From Rurimicrobium sp040387755 (GTDB lineage: Bacteria > Bacteroidota > Bacteroidia > Chitinophagales > Chitinophagaceae): a stretch of 64,000 nt of DNA. The notes below the pieces were generated by a model. That model had not been told where the DNA came from. It worked only from the letters and a program-made list of their open reading frames with translations, and searched no databases. Shown here one piece after another: positions 1 to 8,551 of this stretch. The stretch lies in the NCBI GenBank assembly GCA_040387755.1, contig JAZKDB010000001.1, positions 558,001 to 622,000 of the forward strand, written 5' to 3'. The stretch's first letter is position 1; every line of letters begins with the position of its first letter. Position numbers and translations under genes: made by a program.

Positions 1-399
1 GGCAAGACCAGCCGATTTGAATTCGGTGCTTATTTATCGGCCAGATATTTTGTCGAAATAAGTAAAGTTGTTTCTTTCCGCACGCGTTTAGATTTATACA
101 GTAATTATCTCGCCAAAGATGTGAAAGATACAAGTGGTGTGATAGTGCGCAAAGACAATCCAGGTAACATTACTTTGTTGTCTGATAATTTACTCACTTT
201 CAAATTCAATAAGCATTTGAATGTATCAGTTGGTTTGGTGATGATTTACGACAACGCTATACCGTATTCCAGCACTTTTGTAGATGCTGCAGGCGTGGTT
301 CAGGATAAGAAAGAACCTTTGAAAGGTTTAGGTTGGACACAGGTGCGTCAGAATATCCAATTTGGTGTGGAGTATAAATTACCCTTACGCAAAAAGTAA
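1..399 (+). CDS. DUF3078 family protein, C-terminal part
   Basis: The reading frame is already open at base 1 and ends at a TAA at 397-399, so only the last 132 residues are present and the start lies outside the window. The residues read as alternating beta strands with polar turns (for example GAYLSARYFVEISKVVSF) and end in the segment GVEYKLPLRKK. This fits the C-terminal beta-barrel part of DUF3078, a Bacteroidota family of secreted or outer-membrane proteins of unknown role. A GTG at 121 could be read as a start but is internal, because the frame continues upstream with the same strand pattern. A hairpin terminator follows at 442-483. Family assignment is from the YxAKDV-type strand motif and is moderately sure; function is unknown. 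Confidence 0.6.
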   Translation, partial: GKTSRFEFGAYLSARYFVEISKVVSFRTRLDLYSNYLAKDVKDTSGVIVRKDNPGNITLLSDNLLTFKFNKHLNVSVGLVMIYDNAIPYSSTFVDAAGVVQDKKEPLKGLGWTQVRQNIQFGVEYKLPLRKK

Positions 400-441
400 A
401 TTGATTTTTTTTCAGGTATAAATTGCCCGAATAAATAAGAT

Positions 442-484
442 AAATTTGCCAGCACATTAGTTTATGTGTTGGCAAATTTTTATT
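442..484 (+). terminator. Hairpin terminator after the DUF3078 gene
   Basis: The arms 442-457 and 464-479 are complementary (one G-U pair) with a 6-nt loop and a following T-rich run. A TAnnTTTG-like -7 element (TAAATTTG, 441-448) overlaps the left arm, so a promoter for scpA may be embedded in the terminator. Confidence 0.7.
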
Positions 485-504
485 TTTAGAAAAACAAGCA
501 CGTA

Positions 505-1308
505 ATGTCCGAAACGTATCAGATAAAGCTTCCTCAGTTCGAAGGTCCATTCGATTTGTTGCTCTTTTTTATTGAGCGCGATGAGTTGGATATTTATAAT
601 ATTCCCATTTTCAGTCTTACAAAAGATTTCCTCAACTATATCCACGAAACGGAAATTTTAGATATTGAACTGGCCAGTGAGTTTATTTTGTTCGTTTCTA
701 CATTGATGCGTATTAAGGCAAAAATGCTGCTGCCCCGCAGAGAGGTAGACGTTCATGGAAATGAAATTGACCCCAGACAGGAGTTGGTGGATAAAATATT
801 GGAGTACAAACGCTATAAAGAGGCTTCGGTAGAAATGGTATTGATGGAAGCTGAAAGGCAATTGCATCAGAAAAGGGGAAATATCCGTGCCGAGCTGGAA
901 GCCTTAGGTGAAGAATATAGTGAAGGAACAGAGATACAAACGGTTTCTTTATACAAGCTGATGAGCACATTTGAGCGTACCATGAAGAAATTTAATGAAC
1001 GCAATAACAAGCCACAGCATGTGGTAGTCAAGTACAATTATAGCTTGGAAAGTCAACGGGTTTTTTTGTTGGACTGGATGAAAGAAAAGTTGGAAGTGCC
1101 TTTTGAAACACTGTTTGCACAGTTTGAAAACCGGATACAGGCAATATTTACCTTCCTTGCTATGTTGGAGTTGATTCAGCAAAAGCAGTTTAATATCCTT
1201 ATTGGCTCGGGCCGTAATAACTTTATTATTGAATGGAACCCCCATAAAGATGATGCTTACGAAGAAGATAACGGAAGAACACCTGATGCTCCGGTTACTG
1301 AAGAATAA
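505..1308 (+). CDS. scpA: Segregation and condensation protein A
   Basis: 267 residues, the usual size for ScpA, the kleisin subunit that bridges the SMC ATPase dimer with ScpB in bacterial chromosome condensation and segregation. The N-terminus carries the family signature FEGPFDLLLFFIERDELDIY (residues 9-28), followed by a helical region with the conserved RIKAKMLLPRRE stretch near residues 68-79, an acidic/charged linker, and a C-terminal winged-helix part (about 190-250). The start is the ATG at 505, directly before the signature. The fmt gene follows after 27 nt on the same strand, so the two are probably one transcript. ScpB and SMC are not in the window. The C-terminal tail is acidic, as often seen. 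Identification is confident. Confidence 0.95.
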   Translation: MSETYQIKLPQFEGPFDLLLFFIERDELDIYNIPIFSLTKDFLNYIHETEILDIELASEFILFVSTLMRIKAKMLLPRREVDVHGNEIDPRQELVDKILEYKRYKEASVEMVLMEAERQLHQKRGNIRAELEALGEEYSEGTEIQTVSLYKLMSTFERTMKKFNERNNKPQHVVVKYNYSLESQRVFLLDWMKEKLEVPFETLFAQFENRIQAIFTFLAMLELIQQKQFNILIGSGRNNFIIEWNPHKDDAYEEDNGRTPDAPVTEE

Positions 1309-1335
1309 TTAATTAAAGCCCAAGTACATATTTTA

Positions 1336-2265
1336 ATGAAATCATTATCCGAAATAAAAATCATTTTTTTCGGCACACCGGATTTTGCGGTAGCCTCTTT
1401 ATCAGCATTGGTCAGTGCTGGTTTAAATGTAATTGCTGTAGTAACAGCACCAGACAAGCCTTCGGGCAGAGGTTTGCAGATAAACAGTACACCTGTGAAG
1501 CAATTTGCAGTGGCCCATAGCATACCTGTATTGCAACCGGTAAAATTAAAGTCACCGGATTTTATAGAAGAGTTGAAGCATCTTAATGCAGACTTACATA
1601 TTGTAGTTGCTTTCAGAATGCTGCCAGAAATGGTGTGGAATATGCCGCCAATGGGAACTGTTAATGTTCATGGTTCTTTGTTACCACAATATCGTGGTGC
1701 TGCACCCATCAATTGGGCGATTATCAACGGAGCGACAGAAACGGGTGTGACCACGTTTAAGCTAAAGCACGCAATAGATACAGGAAATATTTTACTGAGA
1801 AGAAAAGTGAACATTCTGCCAGAAGACAATGCAGGTACAGTACATGATAAATTGATGGAAATGGGTGCTGCGTTGTTGGTAGAGACAATAAAAGGTTTGG
1901 TAGAAAATACAATTCACGAAATACCGCAGGACACCATTACGGAGCCACTGATACATGCGCCTAAAATATTTAAAGAAGATATGAAGATAGATTGGAACAA
2001 AGAAGCCCAATCCATTGTTAATCATATCAGAGGATTATCTCCATATCCTGCGGCTTTCAGCAGTCTGGAAGGTAAAAATATCAAGATTTATGCCGCAAGT
2101 AAAGAGGCCGGAAAACCACATATTGCTTCTGGAGAGTATGAAACAGACCATAAAAGCTATCTGCGTTTTGCAGCTAAAGATGCCTGGGTGCATATTTTGG
2201 ATCTGCAACAGGAAGGAAAGAAGAGAATGGATATTAAATCATTTTTGAGTGGATTTAGAAATTAA
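1336..2265 (+). CDS. fmt: Methionyl-tRNA formyltransferase
   Basis: 309 residues, normal length. It formylates the amino group of initiator methionyl-tRNA with 10-formyltetrahydrofolate before translation starts. The N-terminal Rossmann-like domain begins IIFFGTPDFAV (residues 9-19). The folate-binding and catalytic motif NVHGSLLPQYRGAAPINWAI is at residues 110-129, so the expected catalytic trio is N110, H112 and D148 (in the HAIDTGN motif), each offset by four from the E. coli enzyme. The C-terminal OB-like domain starts near residue 210. It sits 27 nt behind scpA. Peptide deformylase, often a neighbour elsewhere, is not here. Confident. Confidence 0.96.
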   Translation: MKSLSEIKIIFFGTPDFAVASLSALVSAGLNVIAVVTAPDKPSGRGLQINSTPVKQFAVAHSIPVLQPVKLKSPDFIEELKHLNADLHIVVAFRMLPEMVWNMPPMGTVNVHGSLLPQYRGAAPINWAIINGATETGVTTFKLKHAIDTGNILLRRKVNILPEDNAGTVHDKLMEMGAALLVETIKGLVENTIHEIPQDTITEPLIHAPKIFKEDMKIDWNKEAQSIVNHIRGLSPYPAAFSSLEGKNIKIYAASKEAGKPHIASGEYETDHKSYLRFAAKDAWVHILDLQQEGKKRMDIKSFLSGFRN

Positions 2266-2385
2266 CTTATTGAAATTAATTATTTTAAGTAGTGTAGTAT
2301 TTTCATAAGTAACTATTCTATATTCTTTTTGTCACAAATATTTTATTTCTTCAATAATTTATTTCTCTTTTCTGATTCTTTTATC

Positions 2386-2439
2386 TAATTTTGGAAAATT
2401 CCAATAATGGGAAAAATTCCAAATAATGAGCAAATTTAA
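2386..2439 (+). promoter_or_regulatory. Promoter -7 element, palindromic duplicated box and overlapping leader ORF
   Basis: A TAnnTTTG element (TAATTTTG, 2386-2393) lies upstream of the response regulator. It overlaps a palindrome, TTGGAAAATTCCAA (2391-2404). The sequence from GGAAAATTCC to AATAATG (2393-2409) is nearly repeated at 2410-2428, so there are two ATGs; the second is the gene start. The first, at 2407, opens a 10-codon ORF in another frame that ends at 2439, past the real start. Confidence 0.45.
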
Positions 2440-3775
2440 GATTTTTATCGTCGAAGATGACTTGTGGTATCTTCAGGTTTTAGAGTACTATCTTTCCAAA
2501 GATTCGGATTATGAAATTATAAGGTTTTCTACAGCCAGAGAATGTATTGATAATCTTCATCAGATGCCCAATCTGATTACTCTGGATTACGGTTTGCCGG
2601 ATGCCAATGGCCAGGAAGTTTTGGCAAAAATCAAGGCAATTAATAAAGACATTCCTGTTATTGTTATCAGCGCTCAGGACGATATTACTATCACCACCGC
2701 AATATTAGAAGGAGGTGCTGCTGATTATTTTGTGAAAGATGAGAATACCAGAGAGCTTTTGCTCAACTCAATAAACAGAATAAAAGAACATCATAATCTC
2801 AAACAGGAGTTAGAGCAATTAAAGGAGGAACTGGGACACAAATATGATATTCAGAAGATTGTATTAGGAGAAAGTTCTTCTATCAAAAAGGTATTCGGTT
2901 TGGTAGAAAAGGCCACAAAATCAAATATCAATATTTCTCTTGCAGGTGAGACAGGAACCGGCAAAAGATTGTTGGCAAAGGCTATTCATTTTAATTCTGA
3001 AATAGCAAAACAACCATTTGTAATAGTGGATATCAGTTCAGTACCGAGGAATCTGATAGATGTTGAATTATTTGGCTCTGAGACGATTTCTGCTGATGGT
3101 TCCATCAAAACCCGCATTGGCAAGTTAGAAGAAGCCAATAATGGTACAATCCTTCTTAATGAAATTGCAGAGTTAGATATAAATGTTCAGGCTAAATTAT
3201 TGCAAGCGGTGCAGGATAAATATTTCACCAGAGTCGGTGGAACAGAGAAAATTCACTGTAGGGTGCGGATAATTATTTCCAGTGATATTGATCTGACCGA
3301 AGAGGTGCGCAGTAAAAGATTTAGAGAAGATTTGTATTATGCATTACTGGGTATGCCAATTTTACTCCCACCATTAAGAAAAAGAGGGAATGATGTTATT
3401 ATGTTGGCCAAGCATTTTTTACAGGAATACTGTACAAAAAATGAAATCGCTCCAAAGAAACTTTCCAGTAGTGCAAGCGAAAAACTGCTTTCATACACTT
3501 TCCCGGGTAATATCCACGAGTTAAAAGCAATTATAAAACTTGCTGCTGTAATGAGTAATGAGGAACAAATAGATGCTGCTGATATTTCATTTAATCCATT
3601 AACCAACGACCATAATTTATTTCCGGAAGAAAAGACATTAAAAGAGTATACTAATGGTATTATATTGGCTTTTTTGAAGAAGTATGACGGAAATGTTATC
3701 AAAGTAGCCGAAAAACTGGATATTGGTAAATCGACAATTTATAAAATGATTCAGGAAAAAGAGATTGTTCTTTAG
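2426..3775 (+). CDS. Response regulator with degenerate sigma-54-activator AAA+ domain
   Basis: 449 residues with the NtrC layout: receiver domain (about 1-125, phospho-acceptor D54 in LITLDYGLPD, conserved K in YFVKDE), coiled linker, AAA+ domain (about 145-370) and a Fis-type helix-turn-helix at the end (about 410-449). Walker A is intact (GETGTGKRLLAK). Two hallmarks are missing: the loop between Walker A and B reads SETISADGSIKTRIG where sigma-54 activators have GAFTGA, and Walker B is ILLNEI with N245 where Asp is expected (E246 is kept). The protein may therefore act as a DNA-binding regulator without remodelling sigma-54 holoenzyme. Next gene, 66 nt downstream, is a hybrid histidine kinase that is the likely partner. 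Architecture is certain, mechanism is inference. Confidence 0.9.
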   Translation: MSKFKIFIVEDDLWYLQVLEYYLSKDSDYEIIRFSTARECIDNLHQMPNLITLDYGLPDANGQEVLAKIKAINKDIPVIVISAQDDITITTAILEGGAADYFVKDENTRELLLNSINRIKEHHNLKQELEQLKEELGHKYDIQKIVLGESSSIKKVFGLVEKATKSNINISLAGETGTGKRLLAKAIHFNSEIAKQPFVIVDISSVPRNLIDVELFGSETISADGSIKTRIGKLEEANNGTILLNEIAELDINVQAKLLQAVQDKYFTRVGGTEKIHCRVRIIISSDIDLTEEVRSKRFREDLYYALLGMPILLPPLRKRGNDVIMLAKHFLQEYCTKNEIAPKKLSSSASEKLLSYTFPGNIHELKAIIKLAAVMSNEEQIDAADISFNPLTNDHNLFPEEKTLKEYTNGIILAFLKKYDGNVIKVAEKLDIGKSTIYKMIQEKEIVL

Positions 3776-3841
3776 TCTTTTTTCATTTGGGTTCTATCAT
3801 GCTCCAAGCATGCTTAATTTCAATACTCTAACATATCTACA

Positions 3842-6800
3842 ATGAATGAAGCTTCCTTTTTGCTGAGTAAAGAAATGCTCGACAAAGTATTGCCCGGTCA
3901 TATACTGATAGACGAAAATCAAGAAATAGCCTCAATGGGCACTTCGGCATTTGAATTTTTCGGACAAAATGAAAGTGTGCCAATAGAGGATTTTTTGGTA
4001 TTTGAAAATCTTGATGGAATTGAGATTCGTTTACAAGATTTGGTCAATTATGTTGGCAAATTTATCTCTGTTACACACAAAAAGAGTTTGGTTAAGCGAA
4101 GAAGCAAAGTCAATATAGAAGGAGATGGTAAATATGTATTGTTGAATTTGGAAAAGCAGGACGAATTTCCGAAATCAACAGAAGTTGACTATGCTATAAT
4201 GGCTAGTATGGATGAGCATCGAGTATTAATTAAGGAGCTAAAGTCTTTATTGGTAAATACACAGCTTAGATTTGAAAAGGTGATAGATGACTCACTTATT
4301 GGATTGCTAATAGAAGATGAACAAAGAAATATTGTCAATGTAAACGAAACATTTTGTCAGATGTTTCAAATTGAGTTGGCTCCAGAGAATTTGATTGGAC
4401 TGAATTGTGCTGAATCTGCAGAGCAAAGCAAACATTTATTTAAAGAACCTGAAGGTTTTGTTCACAGAGTGATAGAAATATTGGAAGCTAAAGTTGCTGT
4501 ACACAATGATATATTGGAACTTGCAGACGGTCGTTTTCTGAAGCGGGATTATCTGCCTTTGTATATCGACACAAGGTATACCGGTCACATGTGGAAATAC
4601 TTTGATATTACTGAAGGCAGAACTTTGGAGTTAAGATTAAAGAAGCAAAAGAAGTTTTACGAAAAAATACTAAACAATTTACCTGCCGATATTGCTGTTT
4701 TTGATAGCCAACACCATTATCTTTTCGTCAACCCCAAAGGAATCAGGGATAATGAGTTGAGGGAATGGATTATCGGGAAAACCGATTTTGATTACTGTGA
4801 CTATAAAAACAAAGACATCTCTATTGCCAATAGCCGCAGAGCCTTGTTTAATGAAACTGTGGCATCTAAGATTCAGCGAAGATGGGAAGAGCATTTGGTG
4901 GACAAGGAGGGTAATGATCAATATTTAATGCGCATGATGCATCCTACTTACACAGATTCGGGTGAGTTGGATTTGGTAATTGGCTATGGCTTGGATATTA
5001 CCGAAAGGAAAAAATTTGAACTGCGGGTGACTCAGAGTGAGTCACGCTTCAGGGGACTTTTTGAGAAGAGCCCCGCTTTGATTTCTATTCATGATTTGAA
5101 TGGTAAATTGATTGACGTAAACCAAACAACTTTGGATGTTTTGGGTTATTCGAAAGATGAATTATTAGGAAAATCATTAGGTGATTTTCTGCGACAGGAA
5201 GGACGTTTGCATATCGAAAATGATTACAAAGACATTATTGAAAGAGAGGGTAAAGATGAGGGAATCTCTGTCGCTAGAACTAAAGCTGGAGAAGATGTTC
5301 ATCTGTTATACCAAAATCATCTGGTGTCTATCAATAATGAGGAACCTTATATACTTGGATTTGCTCAGGATATCACCGCCAGTATTATGGCAGAATTGGA
5401 ATTGAAAAAAAGTGAAGAGAAGTATAAGAGGATAATTGAGAGTATGAATCTGGGTCTGGTAGAAATTGATATCAATGGCCATATAATTTATGCTAATTCC
5501 TGTTTTTGTCAGATGACATCATATAGTCAGGATGATTTAATCAATAAAAGTGTTGCTCAGGTTTATGAGGCCTTGAATTCTGATATTAATGTTCAGGATG
5601 CCTTGTCTAAAAGATTATCTGGTGAATCTGATTCATACGAAATGATGATTACAGATAAAAATGGAATTCAAAAATGGATGCTGGTTAGCGGAGCACCTGT
5701 CAGGGATAAAAATGGAATGGTGAAAGGAGCCATCGGAATACATCTGGAAATTACGAAGCAAAAATTATTAGAGGCAGATTTACGCAAAGCAAAGGACGAT
5801 GCAGAAAGCTCGGCACAGGCAAAAGAGATGTTTCTGGCCAATATGAGTCACGAAATTCGTACACCACTCAATGCCATTATGGGCATTGGAGGATTATTGG
5901 CAAAAACTAAAATTGACGAGCAGCAATATTTCTTTTTATCTACTATTCAAACGGCAGCTCAAAACCTTCTGGTAATTATTAATGATTTATTGGATTTTTC
6001 TAAAATGGAGTCCGGCAATCTTTCTTTCGAGGAAATAAATTTCAGTATTACCGATTTGCTGCATAAAACCAAACAGGTGCTCCTCTACAAAGCCGAAGAA
6101 AAGGGACTTTCTGTTGATTTTGTTTTTGATCCGGCAATAGCTCCGATACTGATTGGCGACCCTTACAGGCTCAATCAGGTGATTTTAAATATTGTGACCA
6201 ATGCAATAAAGTTTACAGAAAAGGGGGCAATAACTATTCTATGTAGTGTTGTTTCAGAAGAAGCGGATATTCAGCATATCATGATTGAAATCAGGGATAC
6301 CGGAATTGGCATCTCTGAAGAGTTTATCAATCATCTGTTTGATAAATTTGCTCAGGAAGATAATACCATCACCAGAAAATATGGAGGAACCGGCCTGGGA
6401 ATGAGTATTTCTAAAGAGCTGATAGAGATGATGGGTGGAAGTCTTGAGGTTAAAAGTAAAAAGAACATCGGAACTAGTTTTTTTGTCAAGCTTAACTTGA
6501 AAAGAGGGCAGCAATCTCTAACTCAAATATCCGATGTAAAGCAGCTGAATACAGATATGCTTAAGGAAAAGAAAATATTACTGGTAGAAGACAATGAAAT
6601 GAACCGCTTATTGGCTACTACACTGTTAGGTCATTATGGTGTCAAAGTAGATGAGGCAGAAGATGGAAATGTCGCTATCGTTAAATTGGGCACAACGCGT
6701 TATGATTTGATATTAATGGATTTGCAAATGCCTGAAATGGACGGACTGCAGGCCACAGAGTATATTCGTAAGCATATGGATAATACTATCCCCATCATTG

Positions 6801-7324
6801 CTCTCACAGCCAATGTTTTTAAGGAAGAGCAAGAGCGATGTTTTAAAGCAGGCATGAATGATTTCATTTCGAAACCTTTTGAGGAAAATAGCTTCATTCA
6901 AATGATTACTAAATGGATGATTAAATCTGCCGAAAACGACATTCAAAGTAGCAGTGTTGAAGTAATTGAACCCTTATTGTTCAATGTAGAACAACTACTT
7001 AAAATGGGAAAGAATGATCAGGAGTTTTTAAAAAAAATGCTCCAGATTTATACAAATACGATGCCCGAAACGATTGATAAAATGCAGGATGCTTTTACAC
7101 AAAAGCAATGGATGCTTATTGCATCACTGGCACACCGTATAAAAGCGTCTCTGGCCGGAATGGGAGTAATCAGTATTGCAGATGATATTAAAAATCTGGA
7201 AGCGATAAAGGTGCCATTAATGGTCGATGAAAATGTTGTTCAAACCTTATTAAACAAAGTTGTTTCTACTGTTCAGCAATCCATTGTACAGATAAGAAGG
7301 GAGTATCCTCATTTTTTTGACTAA
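3842..7324 (+). CDS. Multi-PAS hybrid histidine kinase with receiver and Hpt domains
   Basis: 1160 residues. Order: an N-terminal region (1-130) without signal peptide or membrane helix, four PAS/PAC-type modules (about 140-265, 275-390, 395-520, 525-640), HisKA with the phospho-histidine H670 in FLANMSHEIRTPLNAI, HATPase (N box NIVTNAIKF, G1 DTGIGI, G2 GGTGLGM), receiver (about 892-1015, D960 in LILMDLQMPEMDG), and an Hpt domain with H1098 in LAHRIKASLAGMG. All four phosphorelay residues are present, so the kinase can in principle pass phosphate His-Asp-His to a separate regulator, presumably the adjacent gene at 2426. The N-terminal 110 residues (LPGHILIDENQEIASMG and following) faintly resemble the HNOBA domain of haem NO-sensing kinases; that is tentative. 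No membrane segment was seen, so it is probably cytoplasmic. The stop is 1 nt from that of the convergent dinB-like gene. Confidence 0.93.
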   Translation: MNEASFLLSKEMLDKVLPGHILIDENQEIASMGTSAFEFFGQNESVPIEDFLVFENLDGIEIRLQDLVNYVGKFISVTHKKSLVKRRSKVNIEGDGKYVLLNLEKQDEFPKSTEVDYAIMASMDEHRVLIKELKSLLVNTQLRFEKVIDDSLIGLLIEDEQRNIVNVNETFCQMFQIELAPENLIGLNCAESAEQSKHLFKEPEGFVHRVIEILEAKVAVHNDILELADGRFLKRDYLPLYIDTRYTGHMWKYFDITEGRTLELRLKKQKKFYEKILNNLPADIAVFDSQHHYLFVNPKGIRDNELREWIIGKTDFDYCDYKNKDISIANSRRALFNETVASKIQRRWEEHLVDKEGNDQYLMRMMHPTYTDSGELDLVIGYGLDITERKKFELRVTQSESRFRGLFEKSPALISIHDLNGKLIDVNQTTLDVLGYSKDELLGKSLGDFLRQEGRLHIENDYKDIIEREGKDEGISVARTKAGEDVHLLYQNHLVSINNEEPYILGFAQDITASIMAELELKKSEEKYKRIIESMNLGLVEIDINGHIIYANSCFCQMTSYSQDDLINKSVAQVYEALNSDINVQDALSKRLSGESDSYEMMITDKNGIQKWMLVSGAPVRDKNGMVKGAIGIHLEITKQKLLEADLRKAKDDAESSAQAKEMFLANMSHEIRTPLNAIMGIGGLLAKTKIDEQQYFFLSTIQTAAQNLLVIINDLLDFSKMESGNLSFEEINFSITDLLHKTKQVLLYKAEEKGLSVDFVFDPAIAPILIGDPYRLNQVILNIVTNAIKFTEKGAITILCSVVSEEADIQHIMIEIRDTGIGISEEFINHLFDKFAQEDNTITRKYGGTGLGMSISKELIEMMGGSLEVKSKKNIGTSFFVKLNLKRGQQSLTQISDVKQLNTDMLKEKKILLVEDNEMNRLLATTLLGHYGVKVDEAEDGNVAIVKLGTTRYDLILMDLQMPEMDGLQATEYIRKHMDNTIPIIALTANVFKEEQERCFKAGMNDFISKPFEENSFIQMITKWMIKSAENDIQSSSVEVIEPLLFNVEQLLKMGKNDQEFLKKMLQIYTNTMPETIDKMQDAFTQKQWMLIASLAHRIKASLAGMGVISIADDIKNLEAIKVPLMVDENVVQTLLNKVVSTVQQSIVQIRREYPHFFD

Positions 7325-7325
7325 C

Positions 7326-7880
7326 TTATTGTTGTAGCAATCTTTCTGCCTGTGCGATATGTCTTTGATTGTGATAGATAACAAATCTGAAAGTATCTCC
7401 CAACCTTAGCTTTATCCATTTTGAAATAGAGATGGGTGTTTTTAATTTTGTGAGGTCTTTTGTTTTGCTCTGTTCCAATAGTTTTTTGAGCAATTCCTGT
7501 TGTTTCAAAAAACGTTCAATGGTGGTGAAGCTTAGCTGCGAATGAACAGGATTTTTGTCCTCCGGAGATTTCATTTTTTTTATTTGTCCATTTTCTTTTG
7601 GTAGCATTAAATTGGCAAAATAATTCCCCAAAACACCACTTTTGAACATTGGTGAAGAATACTGTTTCTTTTGTTCCAACATTGTCTTTTCAATTTCCGG
7701 CAGATAATAATCTCCATACAGATTTAGATGTTCCAGACATTCCAGAATACTCCATTCTTCTGGATTGGATTTGTAATTAAGCTGTTCAATACTCAGCAAT
7801 TTGAATTTCTTGGCTGAAATGATATTCTGCTCTGTGCGCAGGATAAGGTTTTGAATCAGACTACTTTTTTCTATGTGCAT
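7326..7880 (-). CDS. DinB family protein
   Basis: 184 residues, typical for the DinB/YfiT-like four-helix bundle superfamily, whose members bind a divalent metal through three histidines. Histidines in plausible positions are in the LECLEHLNLYGDYYLPEIE helix (near residue 50), and in the C-terminal VIYHNQRHIAQAERLL helix (residues 167-182), which is the usual DinB ending. The segment in between, with NYFANLMLP, also fits. Roles in the family range from thiol transferases to unknown; nothing here tells which. It lies upstream-adjacent to a Crp/Fnr gene on the same strand (60-nt gap) and may share a transcript with it. Family call is good, function is open. Confidence 0.85.
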   Translation of the reverse strand: MHIEKSSLIQNLILRTEQNIISAKKFKLLSIEQLNYKSNPEEWSILECLEHLNLYGDYYLPEIEKTMLEQKKQYSSPMFKSGVLGNYFANLMLPKENGQIKKMKSPEDKNPVHSQLSFTTIERFLKQQELLKKLLEQSKTKDLTKLKTPISISKWIKLRLGDTFRFVIYHNQRHIAQAERLLQQ

Positions 7881-7940
7881 CTTTTTGTTTTTTGTTGATG
7901 CAAAGATGCTCCTGTATATTTTATCCGGTCTTGATTCAAA

Positions 7941-8480
7941 TCAAGAATTCCGCACTCTGCTCAATGTTTCAGGTGTCATCCTCAAGTAGGAGGCAATATA
8001 TTTGAGTGGTATTTGCTGAAATAAATTGGGGCTTCTCGCCAAAACTCTTTTTAAACGCTCTGCAGGCGAAATTGTCAGTAAGTCAATTTCACGCTCTATC
8101 TGCTGTGTTACCAATGCTTCTATCAGTGCAATGTACTCCTGCATACTTTCTGTATTCTGATGTATTATTTCCTGCAGCTTGTCTTTAGATATTATTTGAA
8201 TGGTGGTTTTTCGAATGGCCTCGATATAAAATTCTGAAGGTTTTTGGGTGATGAAAGAAGAAAGTGAATTGATAAATGAACCCTCATAGCCAAAACGGAT
8301 GGTCATCTCTTCATACTCTGTCAACAGGAAAACTCTTAATGCTCCGCTTGAAACATAATAGAGATTGCGCTCAATATCCCCCTCTTTAAGAAGCAATTCA
8401 CCTTTGGCAAGCGTTCTTTTGATAGCAATTTTATCTATTGATTGCAATAGTTTATTACTGAAAGTTGCAGGAGATTTCAT
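7941..8480 (-). CDS. Crp/Fnr family transcriptional regulator
   Basis: 179 residues, slightly short for the family. The N-terminal cyclic-nucleotide-binding fold spans about 15-125 with GELLLKEGDIERNLYYVSSG (residues 27-46), the usual beta-roll turn; the C-terminal helix-turn-helix is PLKYIASYLRMTPETLSRVR (about 158-177). There is no cysteine cluster, so it is not an Fnr-type Fe-S sensor, and the ligand-pocket arginine/serine pair of true Crp is not evident. This compact type is very common in Bacteroidota, often next to small-enzyme genes it controls; here the DinB gene is directly downstream. Ligand and targets are unknown. Confidence 0.88.
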   Translation of the reverse strand: MKSPATFSNKLLQSIDKIAIKRTLAKGELLLKEGDIERNLYYVSSGALRVFLLTEYEEMTIRFGYEGSFINSLSSFITQKPSEFYIEAIRKTTIQIISKDKLQEIIHQNTESMQEYIALIEALVTQQIEREIDLLTISPAERLKRVLARSPNLFQQIPLKYIASYLRMTPETLSRVRNS

Positions 8481-8551
8481 TTTGAGGTTTTGGATTTGTC
8501 TAACCTATAGTTCAAAAGCAAATTTAATACCTGTTCCTGATTAATTATCAG

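Noticed and set aside
2407..2439. Leader peptide MGKIPNNEQI as a real gene
   Set aside because: Too short and without any independent support; kept only as part of the regulatory feature.
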